Below are positions 47,589-64,000 of a stretch of DNA of 64,000 nucleotides, in pieces (position 1 is the first letter of the stretch; every line of letters begins with the position of its first letter). The notes beneath the pieces were generated by a model. It ran no database searches. It was not told the origin of the DNA and saw only the letters and a list, made by a program, of their open reading frames with translations. The translations under genes and the position numbers were made by a program. The DNA lies in assembly GCF_011386835.1 (NCBI RefSeq), contig NC_088796.1:88271468-88335467 (forward strand). Direction: 5' to 3'. Source of the DNA: Chrysemys picta bellii (taxonomy: Eukaryota; Chordata; Testudines; Emydidae).

Positions 47589-48080
47589 TTAAAAAATTAA
47601 ATTAATGGAGATATCCTGATTTTTTAAGAGCTCCTTCATGGGTCACTTAAATTACAGCAGCAGAACAGGATGCTGCTTGCATACATAAGTGAATCCAAAA
47701 CTATTTTAGCACTACAATATCAAAAACATTTAGTGAAAGGTACAATAACTCTAATTATGTGTTCCTCTTGGATCATATGACTGATATGCCATATTAATTG
47801 TTCAATACGTCTGAGTGTAATGAAAACTCCTGCATGACTCTCAAACAGAAATTCAGAGTCCCACATGAAATACCAAGTTTTGGTCACTCCCACTACATCA
47901 GGTGTACTTCAAACGGATACAGTATTTTTTAATTATATTCCTGTCCTGTTGTGTACCATACTGTACCCCATTTGAATAATTGCTACATTTTAGTGGATGG
48001 TGAAAGTGATGGGTACATGGTTTGGTTAAGATTGTCATCAATTTATATACATAAACGAAAGCAAAGTCACCTTTACACGT
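47589..48080. other. Intergenic, no gene seen
   Basis: Short A/T-rich stretch between the SINE and the end of the CTSL 3' UTR. No features recognised. Confidence 0.55.
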
Positions 48081-48084
48081 TGGA

Positions 48085-48367
48085 ATTGGCGTGTTTATTT
48101 AAAAAGTAAACCTTTGTGCACATTACAGTTAAAAAAGGAAAATTCAAAAAAGAATCCAATCAATTAAGCAGTTTGCAAGCCAGCAATATTACAAGCTTGT
48201 TTACATACTAACATTTACATTAATTTAAACAAGTGGCTTGTCACCAACATGTAAAACTCACAAGTTGGATCTTGGAAGATACAACTCCTACCACATGTAT
48301 TAACATGGGTTTGTCAATCAGTTTAAAACCACCCTTGCAATGAAACACTTAGTCCCCCATCAGTAAG
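48085..48367 (-). other. CTSL: CTSL 3' UTR
   Basis: Non-coding region from the stop codon to just past the AATAAA (minus strand) at 48,099-48,094. The low-coordinate end is estimated. Confidence 0.65.
48094..48099 (-). terminator. CTSL: CTSL polyadenylation signal AATAAA
   Basis: AATAAA on the minus strand about 270 nt after the stop codon. I saw no nearer canonical signal. Confidence 0.65.
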
Positions 48368-53739
<5,372 letters not shown>

Positions 53740-53749
53740 GTTGGAAAGT

Positions 53750-55689
53750 CTACCAAAAGTTAACAAGACCAGTTAAGCCATTTCTCACATGTAAGATTCT
53801 GTTTATCAGAAGTTTCTATGTAGAAAGATTGCTTAGTAACATACAGAGACAAATGGGGGGGAAAAAAATCACTCAAAATGACCTATTTGGAGTGTGTATC
53901 ACAAAGCTGAAGCCATTATCAGTTATGTCTCCTCTATGAGCCAGTTATGTAAGAAGAGAGAACCAAATCTTCCTTAACTCATGGCATGTGAAAAAGAACT
54001 GACTTCTCTTCTTATAATGGGGCACTAGAGATGTATGAACTCTCTTTTCATGGAGAGGTGCCTAGACTTGGTCCACCAATCCTAAATGCTGCAGGACATT
54101 TTCACACCATAAAAATTCTATTAAATTGCAGGCCCACTTCACAGCCCTTTCAATTACTTCTGCCCTTCCCTCCTTGTCTTTCTCCCCCTTTTCTAATTTT
54201 CACCCAAATCCAATCAATAGGGTGTTAACTGACAATCACTGCGTTTCAATAGGATGCCCATCCTTTATCTGCAAGAGAAAAGGATTCACACCACATTGTA
54301 ATTAAGTTTTCCCCATTATGTTTTCCACACCAGTTCTTTTAAGTACCCATAACAGTGACTGCGCTCTTTATAGGGAGCTTTGTACTGCAGGATAGTGGGA
54401 AGAGAGGAACATTTTCGGTAAGTAAACAGAAAGCTTCTGCCTCTGGGAAGCCTGTCTGCACAGTTGACTCAGAGTCTTTTCCTGGAATCATTTCCGCTCT
54501 CCTCACAGAAACTAGTTACAAAATCATAAGACTGTGGAATGTGATCAGAGGCAAGGGTGAGGGGTCCCTTCCTAAGGGCCACCTCCATGCGCCCATCTCC
54601 CCCACCCCATGCCTCTTACTCGCCTAGAGGCACTGCAGGGGCCAGACTCTCTTGTCCTCCCGGGGAGAGGGCGATTTGCAGGAGGCAGCCGCCCTAGCAG
54701 CTGGGAAGGGCAGCCCCACTGATCCATCACGTGAGACCACTCACATGAGCGCTGACCCGGGAGACTGGTCCCAAACCCAACCCAGGGGAGGGAAGGATTC
54801 CGTTCGGGAAGGCCACTTCTGTGTAAACAAGTCCGGGGCGGCGCCGCTGGGGCCTGTCGGGGAGAGAGCAATAGGGAGCCCCAGGCCCGCAGCTGCAGAG
54901 CTGCATCGTGCCCCAGGTTCAGCCAAACAAGCCCTGCCAGACCCCACAGCGGCTTTCAGGGAAAGCGCAGGGAGCGGGAGGGGAGCAGAAATCACAGCGC
55001 CCGGCTCCTAGGCGGCCTGCGGTGCTGGAGGATGAATAAGCCAGGCAGTGCCGGGAAGAGCGGGTCCCAGTGACAGTCACCGCTGGGTGTTACCGAGCCA
55101 GTGCCCAGGCACCTCCAGTGCCCGCCGTCACACTCAGCACGAAGGGGCCCAGGCACCCCTAGATCCGACCCCCCCCCCGACACAGCCCAGGGGGCCCAGA
55201 CACCCCTAGACCCCCCCGCCCCACCCCAGCCTAGGGGAGCCCAGACACCCCTAGATCCACCCCCTCCCGTTCACCCACAGCACGGAGGGGGCCGGGGATC
55301 TCCAAATCAGCTCGCTCCCTAGCCCCAGGCGGGATGTGACAGGCAAGTCCCGCTCGCTCTCCCTGGCCCATGAGTCAGGGGCAGGCAGCTCCTCTCCCCT
55401 GTCCCCTCACAACCGCCCCAAACGATCCCCGGCCCGCCAGGCGCGGGCAGCGCCAGGGAACCAGCCGCAGCGCACAAACAACCCGGAGCCTCTGCCGCCC
55501 CCGCACGCAGGAGGCTGGGATGGTGCTTCGGACTCACCCGCAGCCCCTCCACCGGCCTCCCCCCACACTGGACAGCCAGTGGCCATGCACCCCAGCAGGG
55601 CTAACGGGGCGTTAGAGCCTCCCAGACGGCTGCAAAGCGACCGCCGGCGGGACTCCCGGACCCGCATACCCGGGGCTGGCGGCTCTCAC
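53750..55689 (-). other. CTSL: CTSL intron 1
   Basis: 1.94-kb intron between the non-coding first exon and the exon with the ATG. Its promoter-proximal 1 kb is GC-rich. 55,140-55,260 holds irregular units around GCCCAGACACCCCTAGACCC. GC-rich reading frames here have no recognisable domain. Confidence 0.6.
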
Positions 55690-55738
55690 CTGAGAGGGAC
55701 CCTGGCAAGTTCTCCCAGTCTGGGCATTAGCATCAGCA
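55690..55738 (-). other. CTSL: CTSL exon 1 (non-coding, inferred)
   Basis: On the minus strand CCCTCTCAG is followed by a strong donor GTGAGAGCC at 55,689, just downstream of promoter-like elements. CTSL genes usually begin with a short non-coding exon. The 5' end is estimated from the TATA-like element, not observed. Confidence 0.5.
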
Positions 55739-55763
55739 GCACTGGTCCCCGCGCCCGGCCCCT

Positions 55764-55806
55764 GCTATAGTCTGCCCAGCTGTGCCCGCCCCGGCGCTCC
55801 GATTGG
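55764..55806 (-). promoter_or_regulatory. CTSL: CTSL core promoter elements
   Basis: Reading the minus strand: CCAAT (55,806-55,802, in GCAACCAATCGG), then a GC box GGGGCGGG (55,792-55,785), then a TATA-like CTATAGC around 55,770-55,764, then the inferred exon 1. The order and spacing suit a polymerase II promoter starting near 55,738. The TATA-like element is weak; mammalian CTSL promoters are usually described as TATA-less. Confidence 0.55.
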
Positions 55807-56150
55807 TTGCGACAGGGTCTGGGCCGGGCTACGGCTGGGGAGGCCCCTGCAAGGTTCAGGACTCCCAGTCCCGTGGTGCGCTGTGTCACGCGTGCCCAGT
55901 GCGGCCCTCCGCTGGCAAAGGGAGGCGGCGGGACTGTGGAAGTGTTGCGGATTGAGGGCGGGGGAGAATCCGGGCAAGGACTCAACCCAGCTTTCCTGCT
56001 GCTGACTGAGCGTCTTAGCAACGTGGATTCCGGAGGGAGGAGCGGGCCGCACACCAGGCATCCCGTGACACTGAGCGGGCGCCTACAGCGCCTGGACCCG
56101 CAGAAGTGCGGCTCCTTGCAGAAACTTTGTAGCCACGCGCTGGGCGGTGC

Positions 56151-57416
56151 ACACTTGCCAGGAATTTTGCTTCGATTCTTTCAGTCTGTCATTCAAACAC
56201 AAGATCACTGCAAGGGCCTTTGTGTTCATTTATGACTCCACTGAAAGAGGCAAAGTTTGCTTAGGACACACGTATAATTTATTAGGCCTAGACTCTGGAG
56301 TGGACTGTGAGGAGGACAAAGAGGAAGCCCAGCTAACAGAAATAGAGACTAATTAAATAAAAAAATAAAGTGGCAGCTAGTCCTTGCTGTAAAGACCATA
56401 ACCCTACACACATCTAAGTTACAAATTAGGTGTAAGCTTTTCAAATAATATATGTACACTATATGCAGAAGGACAACTCCTCACTTCCAATGCTGAAGCA
56501 AATAGGGACCTTCCCCTATACCCTCTTCCTTTATGCTTAGGGAGTATCAAAAGAAATTAAATAAATTGTAAGGGGAAAAAATCCCGTTAGATTCTCCCCA
56601 CAACCGCTGGAAAAAATTGCTTAGGAATAGGATTATATCTACTACGGGACAACCCATCCTCAATGCTCAATTACTGAGGGACAATATTCACTCATTGGTA
56701 TATAGGCTTTCCATAACCAACTCTCTGTACAAATTTTCATCCTGAATACTTGGATGTTAACATCTAAGCTGTATTGTTAAATTTATTCACCCAACTTTGG
56801 GTTATTGCTGATTATGTACTATATGTATCTGCTGACTTTTAAAGCAAACATTGTAGTTGTGGATAATCTAAGCACTACACCCAGCTGTACAGACACTTTC
56901 CTTAACCTGTGTAATATATAATTTTTTAACATTAGCTTTAATAAAATGTTTTAAATTTGTGAAAAAGTATATGAAGAATAGCACTTGTTCTTACAGTAAC
57001 TAGGATAACGTTAGGGTTAGGTCCTCATACTTTAGTAGATAAACTGATTGTTACAGTAATTAGAATCTGATCTTGCCATGCTATAGTATTGGGTGCATTT
57101 GGTGGGTTTTATTGGAAGCCATTTATGCATCACTGGGGTTCTCATCGACAGCTCCTTCTACAGCGTCAGTATTGAACTCCCAGAGCATTATTCTGGTACC
57201 ATGTGCCATTCATGCTACATAAATAAACAAACCAGACTTCATCCTATAAATATTGCAGGGGAATGATACAACAATGAAGTACATTCACACACACAATGAA
57301 AAGAATGTTTAGAAGGTTCCTAAATATAGCATTTAAAAAAATGCTTTGAAACCATAAAAATAAAAGCATATATTAAGCAAACATGAAGACTTACTCAATT
57401 TTAATAATGCGTTATA
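56151..57416. other. Intergenic upstream of CTSL, no gene seen
   Basis: A/T-rich sequence with no recognised repeat, coding exon or RNA gene. Confidence 0.55.
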
Positions 57417-57880
57417 TAGGGTTACCATACGTCCTCTTTTTCCCGGACATGTCCGGCTTTTCGGCACTCAAACTCCCATCCGGGGGGAATTGCCAAAAAG
57501 CCAAACATGTCCGGGAAAATGCCGGCCGGGCACTTCCCCTCCCGCGGCTGCTCTGCTCCTCCCCTGACTCTTCGGCTCTGTTTAAGAGCTGAGCTGCCCA
57601 AGCGCTATGGGCTTCAGGCAGCCCCTTGCCTCCGGACCCCAGCCGGGCACTTCCCCTCCCGGGCTCCGGTGGCGCAGGGTCCGGAGGCATGGGGGCTGCC
57701 TGAAGCCGGTAGCGCTGGGGCAGCTCGGCTCTTAAACAGAGCCGAAGAGTCAGGGGAGGAGCAGAGCCTCTGGCCGCGGCGGCTCTGCTCCTCCCCGACT
57801 TTTCGGCTCTGTTTAAGAGCCGAGCGCTACAGGCTTTGGGCAGCCCTCATACCTCCGGACCCTGCGCCGCCGGAGCACAC
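57417..57880. mobile_element. hAT-like MITE fragment, TAGGGTTACCAT family, right end missing
   Basis: Starts TAGGGTTACCATACGTCCTC then CCCGGACATGTCCGG, matching the end of the element at 27,294-28,348. The matching right end is absent. The core contains inverted GC-rich arms (about 57,547-57,637 and 57,671-57,774) and a third copy (about 57,779-57,870), each around CTGCTCCTCCCC and CTCGGCTCTTAAACAGAGCC. The reading frames here follow from these repeats. Confidence 0.65.
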
Positions 57881-59915
57881 TTTTTTACCATATTGTGCTC
57901 TAATCCTGCATGTGGTGGTAAAAATTTCAGCCTAATAGAGTTGCCATAGTACTAACACTGATAGAGAAGCTGCTCCACCTGCACTACAGAAACAAGGGGA
58001 GATTTTGGATTTCCAAAAGTACTTGTGCACATGCAACCTTGGGGTGGGAGGATCTCTTTTAGCCCTAAAAGATCAGTAAGAAAAGGTGCAAATTTTTTCC
58101 AGTGCAGGCAAAGCCATTGATCTTGAGAATGGAATTTTTTTTAATGAAAGCCTAGGGTTGGTATTATGTTGCACAATGCAGCAAAAATTGCAGAGATTAT
58201 ATGTGATCCTCCCTTTTCCCCGATAAGGCAGTATTTAAGGGAGGATTTTAACTATTTGTTTCATTAACACATTCACAATCCTCTTTATACTAATTATCCC
58301 AGCAGCAGTCTCTAGAGCAGTTGGGCCTTGCTCTGACAGAAAGCCTATTGAAATGTTAGAAGTAGCATCTACACCAGCATTTTTGGGGAGGGAAATCTCC
58401 TGTCATTGCTCTACCACAAGACTTTCCCAAAATATTTGTGCAAACAATGTTAAATGTTTCCATTAGGCTACAAGTGTGAACTAGTCTACTCAGAAACTTG
58501 CACTGAATTCACAAAAGGAGGGTATTAAAACCAATTTACTTATTTCAGTGCAAGTTTGTAGGTGAACACTTATTTCATAATAGAAAGTGGCTAAATTCAG
58601 ACCCTTAGGTCTGGATTACAAACAAAGCTGCACTGTTTAATTAAAGGTGTGTTTTTAAACCAATTTAGTTAGGCAGGTGCAAACCTCTGTTGGACACTTC
58701 TGTTTTTTTAAACTTGTCTTATATCATTTTTACTTATGACATGTACAAACTCTCTTCTAAATCAATATTAGCAAATTTTATTCTGAAACAAAAGTGTCTA
58801 CACACAAACATGAATAAAATGACTAGTTGGTTTCATTATTTCAGTGCAAGTTTATTTGTAGTCTAGATCTCATTAGATGCTACTGAAAAAGCTGAGAAGT
58901 GGTTTTTACAATCACTGGAAACTACTATTCATCCAAATTTTGTTTCAATTAAGCAAAGCATACACTCCTTTTTAAACGGCACCTTACACATTAAGTTTAA
59001 AATGTCAAACAATTTAATTTTTTTGTGTAGGAAAAAAGTGGTCATGTTTTATTTTGATTTTAAATGGGTAAAGTAATTTTTTGGCACACAACACAAAAGT
59101 GTTTGAAAGGATTTTGCTTAATTTTCCTTTAGGGAGAAAGCTAGCATGGAAAATTTCAGCCCCAAAAGATGAATGTTTGAAAAAGTTACAAGCATATGAG
59201 AAGGGAAGGGTTAACAGAATGGAAACATTTGCACCGTCAACTTGAAATTTTAAAAAGCCAATTTCAGAAGAGTTAGAAGTAGTTTCAGAGAACATGTTCT
59301 TAATTTTTAAACAACAACAACAACAGTTGATTTTCCTCTTCCTTATTGCCATATGAAAGACCCCACAAAAACCAGGAAAACTGTCTCATTAATAGTAAAT
59401 TGGAATGACAATTTTTTTTTTAAAGTTGATAGTGTCCCTTTAACTTTTGCAATTGCTACCAGCACCCACTAGTAAGTTTCTTTATTTGGTTACCCTTCCT
59501 GGTAACAGAACTAATTAGCTTCTGGAATTGATTTTCAGATGGGGCACCAATAATTAAATTAGCTGCATCCTCATTGGGTTGGAGAATTAAAACAGCATCT
59601 GCATTTGAAAAATCAGATCTGGTTTTAAGCATTGGCTAAAGAGACATCTTCATAGCTGATAAGTCAGTAATATTATCCACTTCTCAATTAGAATAGCCTT
59701 GTGATCTCCGAAGACCCATCATTCATCTTTCCTCTGCCCTAAGTGAGAGATAAAAGGGACCACATTCCAATTTCTCTAATAAGCCAGAGCTTGCTTCTTT
59801 TACATCTCAATACCTTTCCTTCTCATGAGATTTGAGACCAGCTGAGGAATGATGTAATGGAATGCTTGCATTGCAGGCACACATAGGAAACCTAGCGTCC
59901 TGGTGGGTTGAGGTG
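57881..59915. other. Intergenic, no gene seen
   Basis: A/T-rich sequence with no supported coding exon or clear transposon. GCACTG and TGCAAGTTTGTAG-type words recur around 58,550 and 58,850, perhaps parts of one old repeat. Confidence 0.5.
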
Positions 59916-60055
59916 TTTTAGGGCAGTGATTTGCTATCAGGGGTACATGCACTCCTGGGGGTACACAGAGGTATTCCAGAGAGTACAACTCCTCATCTAA
60001 ATCAGTGTTTCTGGGAATTGCAACCCCCGGGTGGGAGGTATGTGTGTCACAGGAG

Positions 60056-60475
60056 CAGGGCCGGCTCTGGCTTTTTTGCCACCCCCCCCCCCCCCAGTGC
60101 GGCAGGGGAGGGCGCCGAGCCCGGCCACGGGCCGCTCTCCCCGACTGGCCAGAGCATTGGGGGGAGGGCGGCGAGCCCGCCATGGCTGGAGCCCCGGGAG
60201 GAGGGCGGCGAGCCCGCTGCGGCTCTGCTCTCCCCGGCGTCCGGAGCCCCGGGAGGAGGGCGGCGAGCCCAGCCGGGGCTCCGCTCTCCCCGGCGGCCAG
60301 AGCGCCGGGGGGAGGGTGGCGAGCCCGCCGCGGCTCCGCTCTCCCCAGCGTCCGGAGCGCCGCGGGGAGGGCGGCGAGCCCAGTCGTGGGCCTGCTCTCC
60401 CCTGCGCCGCGCCGCCCCCCTCCAGGTGCCACCGCAAGCACAAGCTTGGTGGGCTGGTGCCTGGAGCTGGCCCTG
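60056..60475. mobile_element. Inner hAT-like MITE, CAGGGCCGGCTC family
   Basis: 420 bp with ends CAGGGCCGGCTCTGGC and, inverted, CAGGGCCAGCTCCAGG, flanked by a perfect 8-bp duplication CACAGGAG (60,048-60,055 and 60,476-60,483). Same family as 41,341-41,578. The core is a GC-rich tandem repeat. Confidence 0.92.
60098..60410 (+). repeat. About 56-bp GC-rich minisatellite in the hAT core
   Basis: Unit contains GGGAGGGCGGCGAGCCC followed by GGCTCCGCTCTCCCCGGCG. Successive GGCGAGCCC landmarks are spaced about 56, 37, 55, 56 and 55 bp. It generates long overlapping reading frames on both strands (up to 233 codons) rich in Arg, Pro and Gly that are not genes. Confidence 0.88.
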
Positions 60476-60737
60476 CACAGGAGGGCTGTAGAGGAGATCA
60501 CACTGCACGTTGTTAGGGGGGTGGCAAGCAGGGCTAAGGTGCATGCTTCAGCCCCAGCTGTCAGGGCTTGGGCTTCAGACTTCTGAAAGAGGGACAGCAG
60601 TCAGGAAAGGTTGAGAACCACTGTTTTAGGGTTTCCTAGGAGAGACTTGTGTTAATGGGGTACTATTGTTTTGTTGGAAGTGACAAATACTTTTTTTTCC
60701 AGGGTGAAGGGAATAGGGATTTTATTTTGTTTTAAAT

Positions 60738-60762
60738 AATTTTTTTTTTTTTTTTTTTTTTT
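60738..60762 (+). repeat. Poly-T tract
   Basis: About 25 consecutive T after TTTTAAATAA. Possibly the reverse of a retroposon tail; no source element recognised. Confidence 0.8.
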
Positions 60763-63700
60763 TACATAAAAGGCTAAATTTCTGAGTCACTCTTGACCAG
60801 TGTCTTTTTTAGGCTCTGATCCTGGGACTACTCACATACTTGGAGTTAAACATATGTGCATCTTGCCCTTTTGATTTACCTCTGATATATAATCACTTTC
60901 AAATATTGCAATATTTATGACCATATAATTAATATTAGCAGAATACACATTGTGGTAACATTAGGAAAGTGGAGAAACTCTGTTGGTGAAAACATCATGG
61001 TAAACAGCTGTGCTGCCCCAGAAATTCATGGATTTGGAATAAGAAAATTAACACAATGCTGAAACTTTCAAAATTAAAAATACTAAGTGCGGTTTCCTTA
61101 TGTTAAAGAGAATAGTTTTCTTCCAGCTTCCAGTAACCTTAACATCCCTTCACTTTGTTGCGTTAACATTTATTTTTATGGTAACAGATCTGAGTTATCT
61201 ATAAACCTGCTCAGATCAAGACCAAGTATGGAATTAACTATAGATTACTGTTAAGGTGTTCTGACAAAGCTCTTAGAACAGTATGGTATAACAAACAATA
61301 TTTGTATCCTTGTTTGGATTTAAACAAAGCCCAACATTTTGCTTATGAAAATTAAAACAGGAGGGCAGAAAACAAACAATCTCAAACACACAAAACACTC
61401 ACGAGTCTTGCTCTTAACTTAGCAAGCAGTTGTAGGCAGCTGCAGTGGGAGAAACAAAATCCTGTTTGTCTGTGTCCTGTTATTCTTGGGGCAGCAGCAG
61501 TAATTAAGGGCACTCTGACATGCTGGAAAGCAATTCTGAGAATGAGGTTAGTAATTATGGGTGGTGGTGGGAAGGTATTGTTTTTAAGTTAATAAAAGCC
61601 AAACCACTAACTTAAGTACCAGAGCACATGAGAAGGGTAAATAAAAGAAGCTACCTAATGGAGAAGTAACCCAGGTAAAAATGGCATCAAGGTGTTTTTT
61701 TTTTTAAAGTTAGTTTTCATGAAAATCAGGTAGAGGAAAAAAAATTGGAGGCATTGACTTTGGAGAGCCATTGTATGGTGGCACAGTAGTGCTCTTATCC
61801 AAAATCCTGTTACTATCCCCATCTGCCAAATGGGGAAACTGTGGCACAAAGGGGTGAAGGGACTTTTCTTAGGTCACATAAGCCTCTTCACTGGAGAGAC
61901 TTACCATGGTAAATAATGATTGCTTCCCCCTCATTTGATGCAAATACACCACCTGTGCACAGAGAGGGTTCAGTTAATTGTCAGGGCTTCTTCTCTCCAC
62001 TCCCCAGGAACCAACTTAGTTGGAAGCAACCCACCAGTACAGAGCTTAATTTTGACCCATGGTGCAAGGGGACTTTGGGAAGGAGGAAATATCCTATATA
62101 AAATTTTCAAGACCCAGTGCAAACAGAGCAGGAACCCTTGGATATGGTCTCAGATGTCACTGTGGGTCAAATGGTGCAGCAAAGCACTGATGGATGCGGG
62201 GTGAAACTGCAGATGTCGTTAAAATTATTCAGCATGGCTACTGTGGAACACATGGCGTGAAACAGTCAGTGAAAATACTACACTGATGTTTCTTATATAG
62301 AAAAAAACACAGGAAATTAGTGGCAGAATTGAAAGTAGTACACTGGTCTCTTGACTTCTAGACTCCTGCTCTATCCACTGATTGATGCTGTCTTCTCAAA
62401 TAAATTCTGTGTCTCTCGTTCTTTTCATTCATAGATGGGGTTGCACATTACCAGTAGTCTGGCAGAAGAGCAGAGTCAGAGAATACAGGCACGAAGGTTG
62501 CAACACAATCGCACACTAGATCTGAGCTGTGCCTTGGCTAGTGCACTCAGCTAACTTTTGGTTCTGTGTTTTTACAGCACCCAGCACAGCATCCATGATT
62601 GTGGTCCCAGGTGCTAAGGAAAAACAAATACTAAACAGCAACATGGAGCACAGACAACTTAAAACAGCACCTCCAATTATCCCCCTGCACTTAAGTTTTT
62701 CCCTGCTCTTGGAGAAATGGGTGTCTGATTCAAACTGATTCAATATCACTAATTATCCAAAACCTGAGTTGTATTTACTCTAACTGAGCTACTTCATTGC
62801 ATCTCTTGGCTGTTTTCAACTTTTTCTGATGCAATACAATGAAAGCATGTGACTTTACTTGTTGTCTTTATGATCCCCTCCTGCTTTAGTTCCTAATCTC
62901 CCTGTATAAACAAGAATGACATTCTGAAGCTAATTATCAATGTGTAGTTGAATTTCTGGTCCTATGAGTTCATTTGCTGCAACAACTTTAGGCAGTTTAA
63001 GTTTTCAGTCACAAAAATCTAGTCCTAAAGACCCCCATACATCTTTAAATAGTCTCTCAGTCCTAAAATTTAAATCTAGGGCTAGATATCTTTAAAACCT
63101 CATCCTTAAAACAATTAAGTGTACGGGAAGTGTGTGTGGGGGAACGATGGGACTTGAACACAAAATAGGTTTTGTGTTCTAAGCACAGAGTCTTACCTTG
63201 TGAAATGTGTATCCCTCTGTGTGCATACTTTTCCAATTTAAATTTCAGACAAGAGTGCTTTGACCATTTTTGCATGGGAGATATTTACCCCCTTGAAACA
63301 ATTCTCACCACAGCTCAGATATCCCAACATTGGTGGTTTCATAGCAGCAGTAATAGAATGAAAATACATATATATTTACTCTGCTTAGTACTCTGTTAAT
63401 ATTTACACATAGTAATTTAGAAAGAATAAATAGGCCAAGGAAAAGTTTTTAAAAAAATCTTTAATTAGGCATCTTCTGCAAATTTATTTATTTTTGTGAT
63501 GTTTGGTAGAGAATTTAAGCTTTTGTTAAAAATGTTCCTAACCCTTTGTATTGTAGTGATAGCTTTCCCCACAAGCCAATGAAGTCAGACCTGCAGGAAA
63601 TTGTTTGCCAAGAAATACTAGAATCAAATTACATCATCGTTAGTTCAGGAGGGTGACTAGGACAATTCCAAACTTCAGTTAGGCAAATTATTTCCCAATC

Positions 63701-64000
63701 TAAATATGGAATCCTAGACACGTCACTGTTCTGCTACTTCTCTGCATTTTCTCTTCTGGTGCTTAGATTTTATTTGGAATGTTTACAATGCATATAGGAT
63801 TTTTTCCCCTAGGGTAAACTTGGTTAGCAAAACAGCCCAAATGCAAAAGGCAAAATACAGCCCAGACTAAGTACACACATCTTTCTATACTAGGCTGGGC
63901 TACATTTAAGAATCATATTTAAACATTCATCTTGCTAAACTGGTATATAAAAACAGTTTGACTGGCCAGTCTGAATGGGGCTAAGCAGTGTTAAAGCTAT
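60763..64000. other. Intergenic to window end, no gene seen
   Basis: A/T-rich DNA with one CORE-SINE-like fragment and a segment at 62,560-62,640 (TTTTTACAGCACCCAGCACA, GTGGTCCCAGGTGCTAAGGA) of a common old amniote repeat type. No coding exon or RNA gene is supported. Confidence 0.55.
61805..61885 (-). repeat. CORE-SINE (MIR-like) fragment
   Basis: ACTATCCCCATCTGCCAAAT then GGGGAAACTGTGGCACAAAG and CTTAGGTCACATAAGC is reverse-strand MIR core wording. Confidence 0.65.

Larger units (their letters stand above)
54650..56150. promoter_or_regulatory. CTSL: CpG island over the CTSL promoter
   Basis: About 1.5 kb markedly richer in G+C and CpG than the A/T-rich surroundings, centred on the CTSL first exon. 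It overlaps several unsupported GC-rich reading frames on both strands, which I attribute to base composition. Limits are by eye. Confidence 0.7.
59924..60623. mobile_element. Outer hAT-like MITE, CAGTGGTTCTCAA family, interrupted
   Basis: Right end GGTTGAGAACCACTG and a diverged left end CAGTGATTTGCTATCA, flanked by a perfect 8-bp duplication TTTTAGGG (59,916-59,923 and 60,624-60,631). Contains the element at 60,056-60,475; without it and its duplication the length is about 272 bp. Confidence 0.88.

Noticed and set aside
25096..48080. Looked for FBP1 or another FBP2 paralogue between the two genes
   Set aside because: No reading frame contains FBPase motifs such as [10 protein letters not shown] or LRLLYECNP outside the FBP2 exons.
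54572..56235. Several 80-144 codon frames on both strands near the CTSL promoter, possibly a divergent gene
   Set aside because: They fall in the CpG island, where stop codons are rare by composition. No recognisable domain, and no exon-like phase continuity to other segments.
59800..60586. Overlapping reading frames of 148-233 codons on both strands, rich in Arg, Pro, Ala and Gly
   Set aside because: They run through the 56-bp minisatellite of a hAT-like MITE, overlap in five frames at once and show no domain or splice logic.

Overview
The window looks like nuclear DNA from a vertebrate, most probably a turtle (Testudines, likely Cryptodira). It holds two spliced genes with vertebrate GT-AG introns, and both encode clear amniote proteins. 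The rest is intron and intergenic DNA full of repeats typical of turtles and other sauropsids: CR1 LINE 3' ends, a tRNA-derived SINE that shares its tail with CR1, many hAT-like MITEs with 8-bp target duplications, Harbinger-like MITEs with TTA/TAA duplications, and a retroviral solo LTR. The species call is an inference from this repeat set. No bacterial, viral or organellar genes were seen.

Region 1 (1-25,095): FBP2, muscle fructose-1,6-bisphosphatase, plus strand. Exons 2-7 are present (2298-2460, 3393-3485, 11941-12081, 13412-13549, 19395-19514, 24371-24565). Exon 1 and the promoter lie before base 1. All reading phases join without a break, and the six exons give 850 nt, as expected for a 339-residue enzyme lacking a 170-nt first exon. 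The 3' UTR ends after an AATAAA at 25071.

Region 2 (about 25,100-48,090): a 23-kb intergenic stretch with no gene I can support. It is packed with transposons, several nested inside each other and resolvable from their target-site duplications.

Region 3 (about 48,090-55,740): CTSL, cathepsin L, minus strand and convergent with FBP2. Seven coding exons give an intact 338-residue preproenzyme with signal peptide, inhibitory propeptide and the Cys-His-Asn catalytic residues. A non-coding first exon and a CpG-rich promoter with inverted CCAAT box, GC box and weak TATA-like element lie at about 55,690-55,810.

Region 4 (about 56,150-64,000): sequence upstream of CTSL with no recognisable gene. 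It contains a GC-rich MITE fragment (57,417-57,880) and a nested hAT pair (59,924-60,623).

The two genes have unrelated jobs (gluconeogenesis/glycogen synthesis in muscle; lysosomal proteolysis). I found no undescribed molecular system. The most informative signals are the nested insertions, whose order can be read directly, and the solo LTR with a tandem repeat in its U3 region.
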